Shown here: in pieces, positions 18,264 through 28,047 of the stretch
How the letters are laid out: each line of letters begins with the position of its first letter
How positions within the stretch are numbered: position 1 is the stretch's first letter
NCBI RefSeq assembly: GCF_013416325.1
Contig: NZ_JACCGK010000010.1
Coordinates: forward strand, 65,766 to 129,765
Length of the DNA stretch: 64,000 bases
Direction: 5' to 3'
Origin: Vreelandella sedimenti
GTDB taxonomy: Bacteria > Pseudomonadota > Gammaproteobacteria > Pseudomonadales > Halomonadaceae
Program-made: the position numbers and the translations under genes
The notes under the pieces: model-generated
What the model saw: only the letters and a program-made list of their open reading frames with translations
Databases searched by the model: none
What the model was told of the DNA's origin: nothing

Positions 18264-21200
18264 TGAACGGTATCCATGCTGTCGATAAAGGAATCAATAT
18301 CGGAGAGCGACTGCTCTAAGGAGTGCCCGCTGCTTAGCGTGGCAATACACTCTGCCAGGTCGCGCAGCAGTGGTTTCCTAAACACCTCGGATAGTTGGAG
18401 CTCAACTTGCATATCAGCTTGAACGCGAGCCGCCATTTGCATCGCAAGTAGCGAGTGCCCCCCCAACTCGAAGAAATTGTCGTGACGCCCCACTTGATCC
18501 ACGCCCAACACATCAGCCCAGATTTCCGCCAGCGCTTCTTCCACCTCGCCTTTAGGCGGCTCGTATTGCGAGCCACTGGCTAAATCCGGCGCAGGGAGTG
18601 CCTTACGATCCACCTTGCCGTTGGCATTCAGCGGCAGTGACTCAAGCGTAACCACAACGCCCGGCACCATATAGTCCGGTAGCTTTTTACCGAGTGCTTC
18701 ACGTAATACGGCGGTATCGAGTTCACTGCCAGCTCGGGGCACCACATAAGCGACTAACCTAGAACCACCGGGTCCTTCTTGAGCGACTACTACTGACTCG
18801 CGAACCTCCGGCTGAGATAATAGCTCGGCTTCGATCTCACCCAGTTCGATACGCAGGCCGCGGATTTTCACCTGGTGGTCTAGGCGACCCAAGTACTCGA
18901 GCTGGCCATCCTCCCGCCAGCGCACTAGGTCGCCGGTGCGGTAGAGGCGCTCGCCCTTGGCAAACGGATCGGAGATAAAACGTTCTGCAGTAAGCTCTGG
19001 GCGGTGTAGGTAGCCCCGCGCCAACCCAATGCCTCCAAGATAAAGCTCACCCGCGACCCCGGGAGGCGCCATGCTGAGATCGCTGTCTAGTACGTAGGTG
19101 CGGATACCGGCGATCGGTTGGCCAATCGCTACCTGATTGCGCCCATCGTCTTGGCACGTCCAGTGGGTAACATCGATAGCTGCTTCTGTGGGGCCATAGA
19201 GGTTGTACAGTCCCGTTTGAGGTAACCGAGCCAATACTTGGTTCTGCAGTTCAGCCGATAACGCTTCGCCGCTACATACCAGGCGCGTCAGGCTGGCACA
19301 GGCATCTAACTCGCCATGCGCCAGAAAGACCTGCAGCATTGAAGGTACGAAGTGCAGCGTGGTGATCTTGTGGGTACGGATCAGCTCGACCAGTTGTGCC
19401 GGTTCGCGATGAGCACTTGGTGGCGCCATTACCAACCGCGCGCCCTGCATCAGCGGCCAGAAGAACTCCCACACGGAAACGTCAAAGCTGAAGGGCGTTT
19501 TCTGTAGCACCGCATCGTCGGTCGTTAGGCCATAGGCGTCTTGCATCCACTGCAGGCGATTGGACAGTGCATAGTGACGATTGGCCGCGCCCTTAGGCCG
19601 CCCGGTGGAGCCTGAGGTGTAAATGATATAGGCAAGGTGTTCACCATGCAGGGCCTCTTCAGGGTTGGTTGACGAATAAGGCGTCACATCCAACTGATCC
19701 AGCTCAATAACGTTCAAGCTTTCAGCTACTGGTAACGACTCGCGAAGATGTTGCTGAGTGAGCAGTAGCTCGATATCGCTGTCTTCGACCATATAGGCTA
19801 ATCGATCGCTCGGATAATCTGGATCCAGCGGTACGTAAGCGCCACCTGCCTTGAGAATGCCCAGCAGCCCTACCACCATCTCGATGGAGCGTTCAACGGC
19901 AATGCCTACCCGAGTTTCGGGTTTTACACCTAGACCGATAAGGTAGTGGGCCAACTGGTTGGCGCGGTTATTGAGTTCGGTGTAGTTGAGCGACCGATCT
20001 CCGAGTACTAGTGCAGTAGCATCGGGGATTTCCGCAGCCTGCTTCTCAATCAGTTGATGGATTGGTGCAGCCTCGGAATAATGTTGGGTATTTTCTCCCC
20101 ACTCGCTCAACAGTTGCTGTTCGTCTGTTCTGAGTAGGTTGATCTCACTTAATGGTTGTTGAGGCACCGCTTGCAGATTGTCTACAATACCTACAATGGC
20201 TGAGTTCAAATAATCACAAAGCCGCTGTGCTCCGATCGCACGGCTCACCTGCCCTACCAATTGGAAGCCGTTACCCAGATCGTCCACCGACATCGTGATC
20301 GGGTAGTTGGTACGCTCCTGGCCACCCAGTACCTCCATACCTTCCCAAATATGAATAGGATTTCCCTCTTGTTGAGGGGCGCTATAACGATAGTTCAGCA
20401 GACTCGTGAATAGTGGAGTTCCGCTTGGTAACCCGCTGCAGTGCTGTGCGAGGCCAAGACTGGCATGTTCATGGTGCATTAGCACAGATAGAGCGTCGTG
20501 GGTTTGGCGTAAGCACTTATCGACACCTTGAGCACCCACTTTGATACGCACCGGTAGCGTATTGATAAACATACCCAGCGCCCGCTCGGCCCCTCCAGTG
20601 CCTTGCATACGCCCAAACAGCACCGTTCCAAATACTACGTCGTCATGCCCTGTGGTCTTGCTTAGCACCAAGGCCCAAGCCAAGTGGAATAGACTAGCCG
20701 TGCTTACACCATAGCGCTGAGCCTGCTGCCGAACTTGCTGGGCTAGTTCCGTAGTCAAAGGAACGCGCACTTCTTCGATATCGCTGCCATCGCCACGAAC
20801 GTCTAGCAGCCCGAAGGGCGCTGTCGGTTCTTCAACATCGTTCAACTGCTCTCTAAAGAAGACTTCGTGCTCTTCCAGGCTTACTCCTAGCCGGGCCTGC
20901 GCCACGAAGTTGCGGAAGGGTAGCGGTGGAGGTAACTCGCTCTCGCGGCCTTGCTGGATCAGGGAAATTTCTTCTACCAGCAGCTCAAGAGTGGTGTGAT
21001 CCATGACTAGATGATGACTAGGTAACTGTAGCAACCAGCGTCCCTGCTCAGCATCGTGGGCAGCCAGCGCCCGAATCATAGGTGCTTGGCGCACATCAAG
21101 GCGATGGTGCTCAGGATCCACCTGGATATTCAGCCGTTCAGCGGCGCAGTGAGAACCACCACCATCCAAGTCTAGCCATTCGAGAGCTAATTTGGCATGC

Positions 21201-24200
21201 CGGTAAACCACCTGCGCCGGTTCGCGAAGCCCTTCCCAAAGAACCGCGGTACGTAAAATATCGTGACGGGCAATCAGCTTATTAAAACCGACAATAAAGG
21301 CTTCCAGCCTCTCCCTGCTATCAAAGCCCAGCAGGCGAGGCGTCACATAGGCATCGCCCTCTTCCTGCAACCGGTGGTGAAAGAGAATCCCCTCCTGCAA
21401 CGGCGCCAGCGGGTAGATATCCTGAATATTGCTAGCACTGCCGGGCACTGCCGCTTCGATCTCACGAAGCTCTTCGGCATTGAGCTCGATGAGTGTCAAC
21501 ATCTCAGGCTGGAGAACCTCGCAATAGTGAGGGATCAGATTGGGCGGGATGTTTACCTCCGCTTGCTCGGGCGCTTGCATCAACGCGTGAGCAAAGGATG
21601 CCAGTTCCGGGTGTTGGAACAGAGTACGCACCTGCGCCGTCAGGCCCCGATGCCGCATTTGCTCCAACACCTTCAGAGCCAACAACGAATGGCCCCCCAG
21701 CTCGAAGAAGTTGTCGTATCGGCCCACACGTTCGACGCCAATTACCTCTGACCAGATTTCCGCCAGCGCTTCTTCCACTTCGCCCTGGGGCGGCTCATAC
21801 TGCGAGTTACTGGCCAAGTCCGGCTTGGGCAGGGCCTTGCGATCTACCTTGCCATTGGCATTCAGCGGCAGCACATCGAGGGTGACCACGACGCCCGGAA
21901 CCATGTAATCTGGCAACTGTTGACCCAGTCGATCGCGTAATTTACTGGTGTCAAGTTCACTGTCGCCTTGGGGAACCACATACGCCACCAGCCTCGAGCC
22001 ACTATGGCTTTCTTGGGCAACCACCACCGCCTCGCGAATTTCCGGTTGCGATATCAGTTCAGCTTCGACCTCACCTAGCTCAATACGTAGGCCGCGTATT
22101 TTTACCTGGTGATCAAGGCGGCCTAGGTACTCGAGCTGGCCATCCTCCCGCCAGCGCACCAGATCGCCGGTGCGATAGAGGCGTTCGCCCTGCTCAAATG
22201 GATCCGCGACGAAACGCTCTGCCGTTAAGCCACTACGATTCAGATAACCGCGGGCCAACCCCATACCCCCCAGATACAGTTCACCCCCTATGCCAGTTGG
22301 CACAAGATTCAGATCGGGATCCAGCACTAGCGCCTTACGCGCCCCAATTGGCTGACCGATCGGCACTTGGGATGATTGTCCAAGGCCCGCATCATCCGAC
22401 CATAGTGTCGGAGAAATAACCGCCTCGGCCGGGCCATAAGCGTTAAACAGGCGTTCCGGCTCACAAGTTCTACGTATGCCTTCGAAGTCTTCACGCGACC
22501 AAGCTTCGCCACCGGCGATACAAAGGCGCACCGGCAGGGAGCCTGCCTGCAAGCTTTGATGGAGATGGCGCAGATAGGCCGGCGGCAGGTAGAGCACGCT
22601 AACGGCATGCTGTCGCACTAATGTGGCTAGCGTCTCAATTTCCAAGTGTCGACCCTGAGGAAGCACGAGGGCTGCACCTGCCAAGAGTGGAAGCAGCCAC
22701 TGTTCTCCAGAGGCGTCGAAACTGATCGAAGCAAACTGCAGCAGCCGGTCTTCGAGCGTCAGACCATAGAGCTTTCCAATCGCTTGGAGATGCATCGAAA
22801 GAGGGGCATGACTCACTCCAACTCCCTTAGGTCGACCAGTGGAACCAGAGGTATAAATTACATAGGCGAGATGTTCGCAGTACAGGGGCACCTCTGGATT
22901 GGCCGATGCATGGTGCGCGATATCCAACTGATCCAACTCAATAACGTTCAGGCTCCCTACCACCGGTAAGATGTCGTGCAGGTGCTGTTGGGTAAGCAGC
23001 AGTTCAATGCCGCTGTCTTTGACCATATAGGCCAACCGATCACTCGGATAATCTGGATCTAGTGGCACATAAGCGCCACCCGCCTTGAGAATACCCAAAA
23101 GCCCCACCACCATCTCGATGGAGCGCTCCATGGCGATGCCCACCCGGCTCTCTGGCTTTACGCCTAGACCGATCAGGTAGTGGGCCAACTGGTTGGCACG
23201 GGCATTGAGCTCGGTGTAGTTGAGCGAATGGTCTTTGAATACTAGTGCCGTAGCCTCTGGGGTTGCCGCAGCTTGGCGCTCTATGACGTGATGGATGGGT
23301 TCGACCGGACTATCGGTTGCTGCGTGGCTTCCCCAGTCGAGCAGCAATGCTTTTTCCGTATTCTCAGGTAGTTCGATAGAGGAGAGCTGTGTTTCCGGCT
23401 TTTCTAATAAAATTTTCAGTACTTTCTGGTAATAACCTATCAAACGTTGGATGGTATGTTCTTCAAACAGATCGGTATTGAATTCTAGAGCACCAACTAC
23501 TTGCTCCTGTTCAATAAACATATCCAGGGATAGCTCAAACTTTGCACTCGTCTGAGGAAGATCGATTAGTTCGACAGACACATCATCTAACTGCAGCTGC
23601 TCGTCATCAGAGCTGAACTGGAGGCCAAACATGACCTGAAACAGCGGCTGTCGAACGGGATCCCGCTTTACTTTCCGTTGTTCGAGCAAGACCTCCAATG
23701 GCATATCAGCGTAATTGAGCGATCCCACTGCATCTTTTTTAACCTGTCGGCATACGTCACCCAGCGTCATAACTGAATTTACTCGTACTCGAAACGGCAG
23801 TGTCGTGATGAAAAAGCCCACGACCTCCTGAAACTTCTCCTGCTGGCGACCTGACGACGGCACACCAATGGCGAAATCTTGCTGTCCACAATAGCGGGCC
23901 AGCACTACTTGCCAGGCAGCGAAAAGTGGCACGAAAGGAGTAAAGCGCTGTTGTTGGCAAAAGGCTTTTAGGGAACTGGTGAGGCTGCTATCCAACACGA
24001 AACGCTTTGTGGCTCCCCGAAATTCTTGCTGTTTGGGATAGACTCGATCCGTGGTGATTTCCAGCGGCGGGACATCATCCCCTAGGTGTTCATTCCAATA
24101 CTTAAGTTCCTTGTCAATATCGCCCGACGCCACTCTCTTCTGTTGCTGCAGAACATAGTCACCATACTGCATGGGCAAGCTTGGAAGCTGCGCATCTCCG

Positions 24201-24775
24201 TTTTGGCCCAACGCCTGACGATAGGCTTCACTCAGATCGGATTCGATGATGCGGTTAGACCATGCATCTGAAATGATGTGGTGAAGGCAGACAACCAGAA
24301 CGTGTCGGCGCTCTTCCATCTTTATCAACCGAGCCACTAGCAACGGTGGCTCACCAAGATCGAAGACATGCTGCGCGACTTCCTCGATCGAGCGCGTCCG
24401 CCTTTCGTCCTGCGCTGGTGCAGCCAGCTCAGAGAGATCCTGTCTATGAATAGAAAAAGAGACGCCGGGGAGTACGACCTGCTGCGGTACGCCGTTGCTC
24501 TCAAAGAATCGTGTTCTTAATACGCTATGGCGTTGAATTAGTGCTTGAAAGGCTCGTTCTAGCGCCCCTGCGTCCACGTTTCCGGTAAGCCGGTAAGCAC
24601 GCGGCTGGTTGTAGGCGGTAAGATCCGGCGAATAACGATGCAGGAACCAAAGCTGCTGCTGAGAATATGACAGAGGCAATGCCTCACCTTCACGAACTGC
24701 TTCCGGTACTCCAGCTTGCACTTCCCTGTCATCAATAGGTGCTGCCACATCTTGTGGATGAGCCAATTCCTTCAT
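18260..24775 (-). CDS. Two-module NRPS (siderophore assembly, modules 2-3)
   Basis: A 2171-residue NRPS with order C-A-T-C-A-T. The start chosen is the ATG at 24775, preceded by GAGGA; a TTG 48 bases upstream is the alternative. The first C domain has HHIISDA (about residue 165), so the usual final Gly of HHxxxDG is Ala. The second C domain has HHRLQEEGD and HHLVMDH, marking the dual epimerisation/condensation class, so residue 2 is predicted to become D. Carrier serines lie near 1030 and 2108. Hand-read A codes are DAEYCAAISK (no confident substrate; Glu at the third position is also seen in ornithine/lysine codes) and DVWHVSLIDK (serine). There is no terminal release domain. The protein hands its chain to the overlapping downstream gene. 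Confidence 0.94.
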   Translation of the reverse strand: MKELAHPQDVAAPIDDREVQAGVPEAVREGEALPLSYSQQQLWFLHRYSPDLTAYNQPRAYRLTGNVDAGALERAFQALIQRHSVLRTRFFESNGVPQQVVLPGVSFSIHRQDLSELAAPAQDERRTRSIEEVAQHVFDLGEPPLLVARLIKMEERRHVLVVCLHHIISDAWSNRIIESDLSEAYRQALGQNGDAQLPSLPMQYGDYVLQQQKRVASGDIDKELKYWNEHLGDDVPPLEITTDRVYPKQQEFRGATKRFVLDSSLTSSLKAFCQQQRFTPFVPLFAAWQVVLARYCGQQDFAIGVPSSGRQQEKFQEVVGFFITTLPFRVRVNSVMTLGDVCRQVKKDAVGSLNYADMPLEVLLEQRKVKRDPVRQPLFQVMFGLQFSSDDEQLQLDDVSVELIDLPQTSAKFELSLDMFIEQEQVVGALEFNTDLFEEHTIQRLIGYYQKVLKILLEKPETQLSSIELPENTEKALLLDWGSHAATDSPVEPIHHVIERQAAATPEATALVFKDHSLNYTELNARANQLAHYLIGLGVKPESRVGIAMERSIEMVVGLLGILKAGGAYVPLDPDYPSDRLAYMVKDSGIELLLTQQHLHDILPVVGSLNVIELDQLDIAHHASANPEVPLYCEHLAYVIYTSGSTGRPKGVGVSHAPLSMHLQAIGKLYGLTLEDRLLQFASISFDASGEQWLLPLLAGAALVLPQGRHLEIETLATLVRQHAVSVLYLPPAYLRHLHQSLQAGSLPVRLCIAGGEAWSREDFEGIRRTCEPERLFNAYGPAEAVISPTLWSDDAGLGQSSQVPIGQPIGARKALVLDPDLNLVPTGIGGELYLGGMGLARGYLNRSGLTAERFVADPFEQGERLYRTGDLVRWREDGQLEYLGRLDHQVKIRGLRIELGEVEAELISQPEIREAVVVAQESHSGSRLVAYVVPQGDSELDTSKLRDRLGQQLPDYMVPGVVVTLDVLPLNANGKVDRKALPKPDLASNSQYEPPQGEVEEALAEIWSEVIGVERVGRYDNFFELGGHSLLALKVLEQMRHRGLTAQVRTLFQHPELASFAHALMQAPEQAEVNIPPNLIPHYCEVLQPEMLTLIELNAEELREIEAAVPGSASNIQDIYPLAPLQEGILFHHRLQEEGDAYVTPRLLGFDSRERLEAFIVGFNKLIARHDILRTAVLWEGLREPAQVVYRHAKLALEWLDLDGGGSHCAAERLNIQVDPEHHRLDVRQAPMIRALAAHDAEQGRWLLQLPSHHLVMDHTTLELLVEEISLIQQGRESELPPPLPFRNFVAQARLGVSLEEHEVFFREQLNDVEEPTAPFGLLDVRGDGSDIEEVRVPLTTELAQQVRQQAQRYGVSTASLFHLAWALVLSKTTGHDDVVFGTVLFGRMQGTGGAERALGMFINTLPVRIKVGAQGVDKCLRQTHDALSVLMHHEHASLGLAQHCSGLPSGTPLFTSLLNYRYSAPQQEGNPIHIWEGMEVLGGQERTNYPITMSVDDLGNGFQLVGQVSRAIGAQRLCDYLNSAIVGIVDNLQAVPQQPLSEINLLRTDEQQLLSEWGENTQHYSEAAPIHQLIEKQAAEIPDATALVLGDRSLNYTELNNRANQLAHYLIGLGVKPETRVGIAVERSIEMVVGLLGILKAGGAYVPLDPDYPSDRLAYMVEDSDIELLLTQQHLRESLPVAESLNVIELDQLDVTPYSSTNPEEALHGEHLAYIIYTSGSTGRPKGAANRHYALSNRLQWMQDAYGLTTDDAVLQKTPFSFDVSVWEFFWPLMQGARLVMAPPSAHREPAQLVELIRTHKITTLHFVPSMLQVFLAHGELDACASLTRLVCSGEALSAELQNQVLARLPQTGLYNLYGPTEAAIDVTHWTCQDDGRNQVAIGQPIAGIRTYVLDSDLSMAPPGVAGELYLGGIGLARGYLHRPELTAERFISDPFAKGERLYRTGDLVRWREDGQLEYLGRLDHQVKIRGLRIELGEIEAELLSQPEVRESVVVAQEGPGGSRLVAYVVPRAGSELDTAVLREALGKKLPDYMVPGVVVTLESLPLNANGKVDRKALPAPDLASGSQYEPPKGEVEEALAEIWADVLGVDQVGRHDNFFELGGHSLLAMQMAARVQADMQVELQLSEVFRKPLLRDLAECIATLSSGHSLEQSLSDIDSFIDSMDTVQ

Positions 24776-24833
24776 CGCTAAATCCTCTTCCTGTACCGCG
24801 TTACAAATGATGTTACTAGGCAAGTTTGTCTAC

Positions 24834-27800
24834 TCAGTTGCTATCAAGCTCGGCTAGACCGCTCGTGCTGGCCTCAGCACAACTCTCGCGTAGAGCGGCA
24901 CCCAGCTCAGCGGCAGTGGGGTGATCGAACACCACGCCGGGAGCTATCTCGATGCCGAACTGCTTACGAATGCGTGCCACCAGCTTGATCACCAGCAAGG
25001 AGTGCCCACCCAGCTCGAAGAAGTCGTCATCAATGCCTACCTCATCACGACCAAGCAGCTCAGCCATGGCCTGACACAGGTTGGCTTCCACGGCATCCCG
25101 GGGCTTCACCAAGGTTTTTCTTTCCGCTGTTTTTTGGGCCAAGGCTTCCAGCGCGGGGGTGTCTACCTTGCCGTTACCTAGGCGAGGGAAATGCTCAACA
25201 GGGATAAAACGAGAAGGACGCATGGGCTCAGGCAGTAGCACAGCCAGCTGCTCGCGAAGCTGGGCTTGGCCCTCAACGGACGTTACCTCGGAGTCAGCGA
25301 TCAGGAACGCTACGAGTTCCTGGGTTTCACCGCCCCGACCCATCAGGCGAACCAGGCTCTGTTTAACCCCTGGCTGTGCTTGCAACATGCTTTCGATTTC
25401 CGCCGGTTCGATCCGGAAACCGCGCAGCTTGATCTGATCGTCGACTCGCCCAATAAGGCGTACGCCACCCTCGGGCAGCACGCACGCCAGATCGCCGGTG
25501 CGATAGAGACGCTCACCGGCAATAAAGGGATCTTCGACAAACGCGGAAGCATCGCTATTGAGATAGCCGCGCGCCAGTTGGGCGCCGCCCAGATACAGCT
25601 CACCTACGGCACCGGTGGGGGTCGCATGCAAGTTATCGTCAAGCACTCGATAGCGGCAATTCGGCAGCAACTGGGTTAACGGCAGCGGGCACTCAACGTC
25701 TTGCGACAGCGATACCGGGTGTACCATAACGCCCACCGTGGCTTCTGTGGGGCCATAGTGGTTGTATAGTTGGCACTCGGGCGAAATCCGCGCAATGCTC
25801 GAAAGTAAGGTAGATGAAGTTGCCTCACCGCCTAAAATCAGTGTTTTCGGCAACCGGGGAGCTTCGCACTCCAGCAGGGCCCCCAGATGGGACGGCACTA
25901 TTTTGAGCGCTTCGATATCGGCCGCCGACATAAAATGCGCAAAGTGGTCGCCATCCTGCATATCGTCAGGTGCGGCGATCACCAGGCGAGCACCATTAAA
26001 CAAGGCGCCGAACAGTGCCGTATTGCCCAGGTCAGTAGCCAGCGACCCGGTTAATGCCCAGCTCTGGCATGCCGATAGCCCCATGGCCTTTGTGGCACCG
26101 GCGACGTAATTGAGCAGTTGACCATGCTCGATTACCACACCTTTTGGCGTGCCCGTGGAGCCAGAAGTATAGAGAAGGTAAGCCACGTCGCCGAAGTCTG
26201 GCTCTGGAAACGACAAGGCACTACCCGCTTCATCCACTTCCTGTGGCAGCCTCACACTGCGGGTGCTCGGAAGGTTAAATGCTGCGGGTTCCGCCTCGGC
26301 GTTTTCAGCGCTCACTACTAGTACGGGCTGGGCATCCTCAAGCACCCGACGTTTACGGGCTACGGGCCACTCTGGATCAAGCGGCAGGTAGGCGGCACTT
26401 GCACGCCATACTGCCAGTAGCAGCACGACCAAATCGGTAGAACGGGGCAAATTAAGCGCTACGTAATCTCCAGGCTTGACGCCCTGACCATCCAGCCACC
26501 GAGCGATATCATTAACGCGGGCTTCCAGCTGAGCGTAACTCAGCGTACGGCCCTGCTCCTCAATGGCAATGGCATCCGGCATCGAAGCCGCCCAGGCAGC
26601 AATATGGGCCGCTACGCTACGCTCACCCACGTCAAGCACACTGTCCTCACACGACAGCAATTCCTGCTGTTGCTCAGGGGAGATAAGCGGCACCGAAAAT
26701 AGTTTTTGCGCGGGGTCGGCTAGGCCCGCCTGTAGCAACGTATGGTACTGATCCAGCAGACACTCGGCCGCCGCGCGGCTATAGCAAGATGGGTCGGTGT
26801 AGAGGGCCGCCACTGCGCCGTTCTCGTTGCGGCTAACGTGTAAGGCAAGTTCAAATTCTGCCGATGGCCCAGGCAGTTCTCGCAAGCGCCACTGCAAACC
26901 CGCCGACTTTAACTCACTCACCCCCTCTGAAAATGCGAACCCCGCTGCGAGGTGGCGCTTATCGGGCAGCGCGTCAACCGACCAATACTCTTGAGCCTGG
27001 GTATGCGCCTCTAGCTGCTCTGCTAAACGGGCGATACAACTAGAGAAGTCGCTATCAGCAACACCTTCAACCAGCACCGGCAGCACCTTGTCGAAGAGAC
27101 CGATCGCCCCCTGCATCACCTCGTAGTCGTGGCGGCAGTCGTGTTGCCAGCCGCCAATTACACTCTCATTGCCGCTAATCCTGGCGAGTAACGCCCACCA
27201 AGCCGCCTGCAGCACTGCCTCTGCGGATACTTGAAGCTCATCTGCTAGGCTATCGATACGCGCTACTAGGTCTGGTTCGAGCGGACAGGCCACATATTCA
27301 TGCTCTGCCCGCACGTCATGGCGATGCGCTTGCCTTGCAGGTAAACGGCATGCGCCTGCCTGCTCGGCATGCTGCTGGTGGTTTTGCCAATACTCACGAC
27401 CCTCTTCGGCGTCATCGTCGTTTTCGAGAGAAGCGCGCCACTCGATGAATTGGGAATACTGCAGCGCCGACTCATCATCGGCTCCTCCGCTCTGATCGTA
27501 AGCATCCGCCAACGCCGAGAGCAACGACTGCAGACTGCCGCGATCCGCCACCAACGCCGAAACAGCCAGTACTAATACCCAGGTTATTTCACCCGTTTGC
27601 AGCAGCGCTGGACGCAGCAGTTCGCCACTCTCGACGGCCATGGGCCGGTGTTTCAGTGACTCTCTATAGTTTTTGAGAGCGTCGTTGAGCAGTGGTTCCT
27701 GGTCATCGCTGCCGCGTAAGTCCTCATACCGCCACTCAATAGCAGGTAGTTCTTCAAGCGCCTGGTGTCGCAGCCCGCGATACCCCGCCACGCTCTTCAG

Positions 27801-28022
27801 AGCCGTCGATAGGGCTTCATGCTGTTGCCTAAGATTACTCAGTGCGCTCTCTAGCCGTGAGCTATCAAGCGCACCCTGAATATCTACCACCATGACGTTG
27901 ATCTGCGTCGACGCTGCCTGCTGGGTGCCACCTTCATTAGTTTCCGCCGCTGTCAGTACCGCGCGCTGCTCAGGGCTAAGCGGCCAATGGGCAAGATCCT
28001 GCTGTTCCGTTATCGCATTCAT
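24834..28022 (-). CDS. Aspartate-activating NRPS with inactive N-terminal condensation-like domain
   Basis: A 1062-residue protein with order C-like, A, T. The N-terminal roughly 430 residues resemble the condensation superfamily, but the catalytic HHxxxDG is replaced by VSALVADRG (about 155), so it should not form peptide bonds. The A domain (LLYTSGSTGTPKG) gives the hand-read code DLTKIGHVGK, one residue from the pyoverdine aspartate code DLTKVGHVGK. The carrier serine in GGHS is near 1008. Siderophore NRPSs that make beta-hydroxyaspartate can carry a condensation-superfamily interface domain that recruits the hydroxylase; I infer a related role here. The working C domain and the hydroxylase sit on the preceding protein (gap 25 bases), so this module appears split across two genes. 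The ATG start is preceded by GGGAG. Confidence 0.92.
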   Translation of the reverse strand: MNAITEQQDLAHWPLSPEQRAVLTAAETNEGGTQQAASTQINVMVVDIQGALDSSRLESALSNLRQQHEALSTALKSVAGYRGLRHQALEELPAIEWRYEDLRGSDDQEPLLNDALKNYRESLKHRPMAVESGELLRPALLQTGEITWVLVLAVSALVADRGSLQSLLSALADAYDQSGGADDESALQYSQFIEWRASLENDDDAEEGREYWQNHQQHAEQAGACRLPARQAHRHDVRAEHEYVACPLEPDLVARIDSLADELQVSAEAVLQAAWWALLARISGNESVIGGWQHDCRHDYEVMQGAIGLFDKVLPVLVEGVADSDFSSCIARLAEQLEAHTQAQEYWSVDALPDKRHLAAGFAFSEGVSELKSAGLQWRLRELPGPSAEFELALHVSRNENGAVAALYTDPSCYSRAAAECLLDQYHTLLQAGLADPAQKLFSVPLISPEQQQELLSCEDSVLDVGERSVAAHIAAWAASMPDAIAIEEQGRTLSYAQLEARVNDIARWLDGQGVKPGDYVALNLPRSTDLVVLLLAVWRASAAYLPLDPEWPVARKRRVLEDAQPVLVVSAENAEAEPAAFNLPSTRSVRLPQEVDEAGSALSFPEPDFGDVAYLLYTSGSTGTPKGVVIEHGQLLNYVAGATKAMGLSACQSWALTGSLATDLGNTALFGALFNGARLVIAAPDDMQDGDHFAHFMSAADIEALKIVPSHLGALLECEAPRLPKTLILGGEATSSTLLSSIARISPECQLYNHYGPTEATVGVMVHPVSLSQDVECPLPLTQLLPNCRYRVLDDNLHATPTGAVGELYLGGAQLARGYLNSDASAFVEDPFIAGERLYRTGDLACVLPEGGVRLIGRVDDQIKLRGFRIEPAEIESMLQAQPGVKQSLVRLMGRGGETQELVAFLIADSEVTSVEGQAQLREQLAVLLPEPMRPSRFIPVEHFPRLGNGKVDTPALEALAQKTAERKTLVKPRDAVEANLCQAMAELLGRDEVGIDDDFFELGGHSLLVIKLVARIRKQFGIEIAPGVVFDHPTAAELGAALRESCAEASTSGLAELDSN

Positions 28023-28047
28023 TTATTGACTCCCAATACCCGTGACT

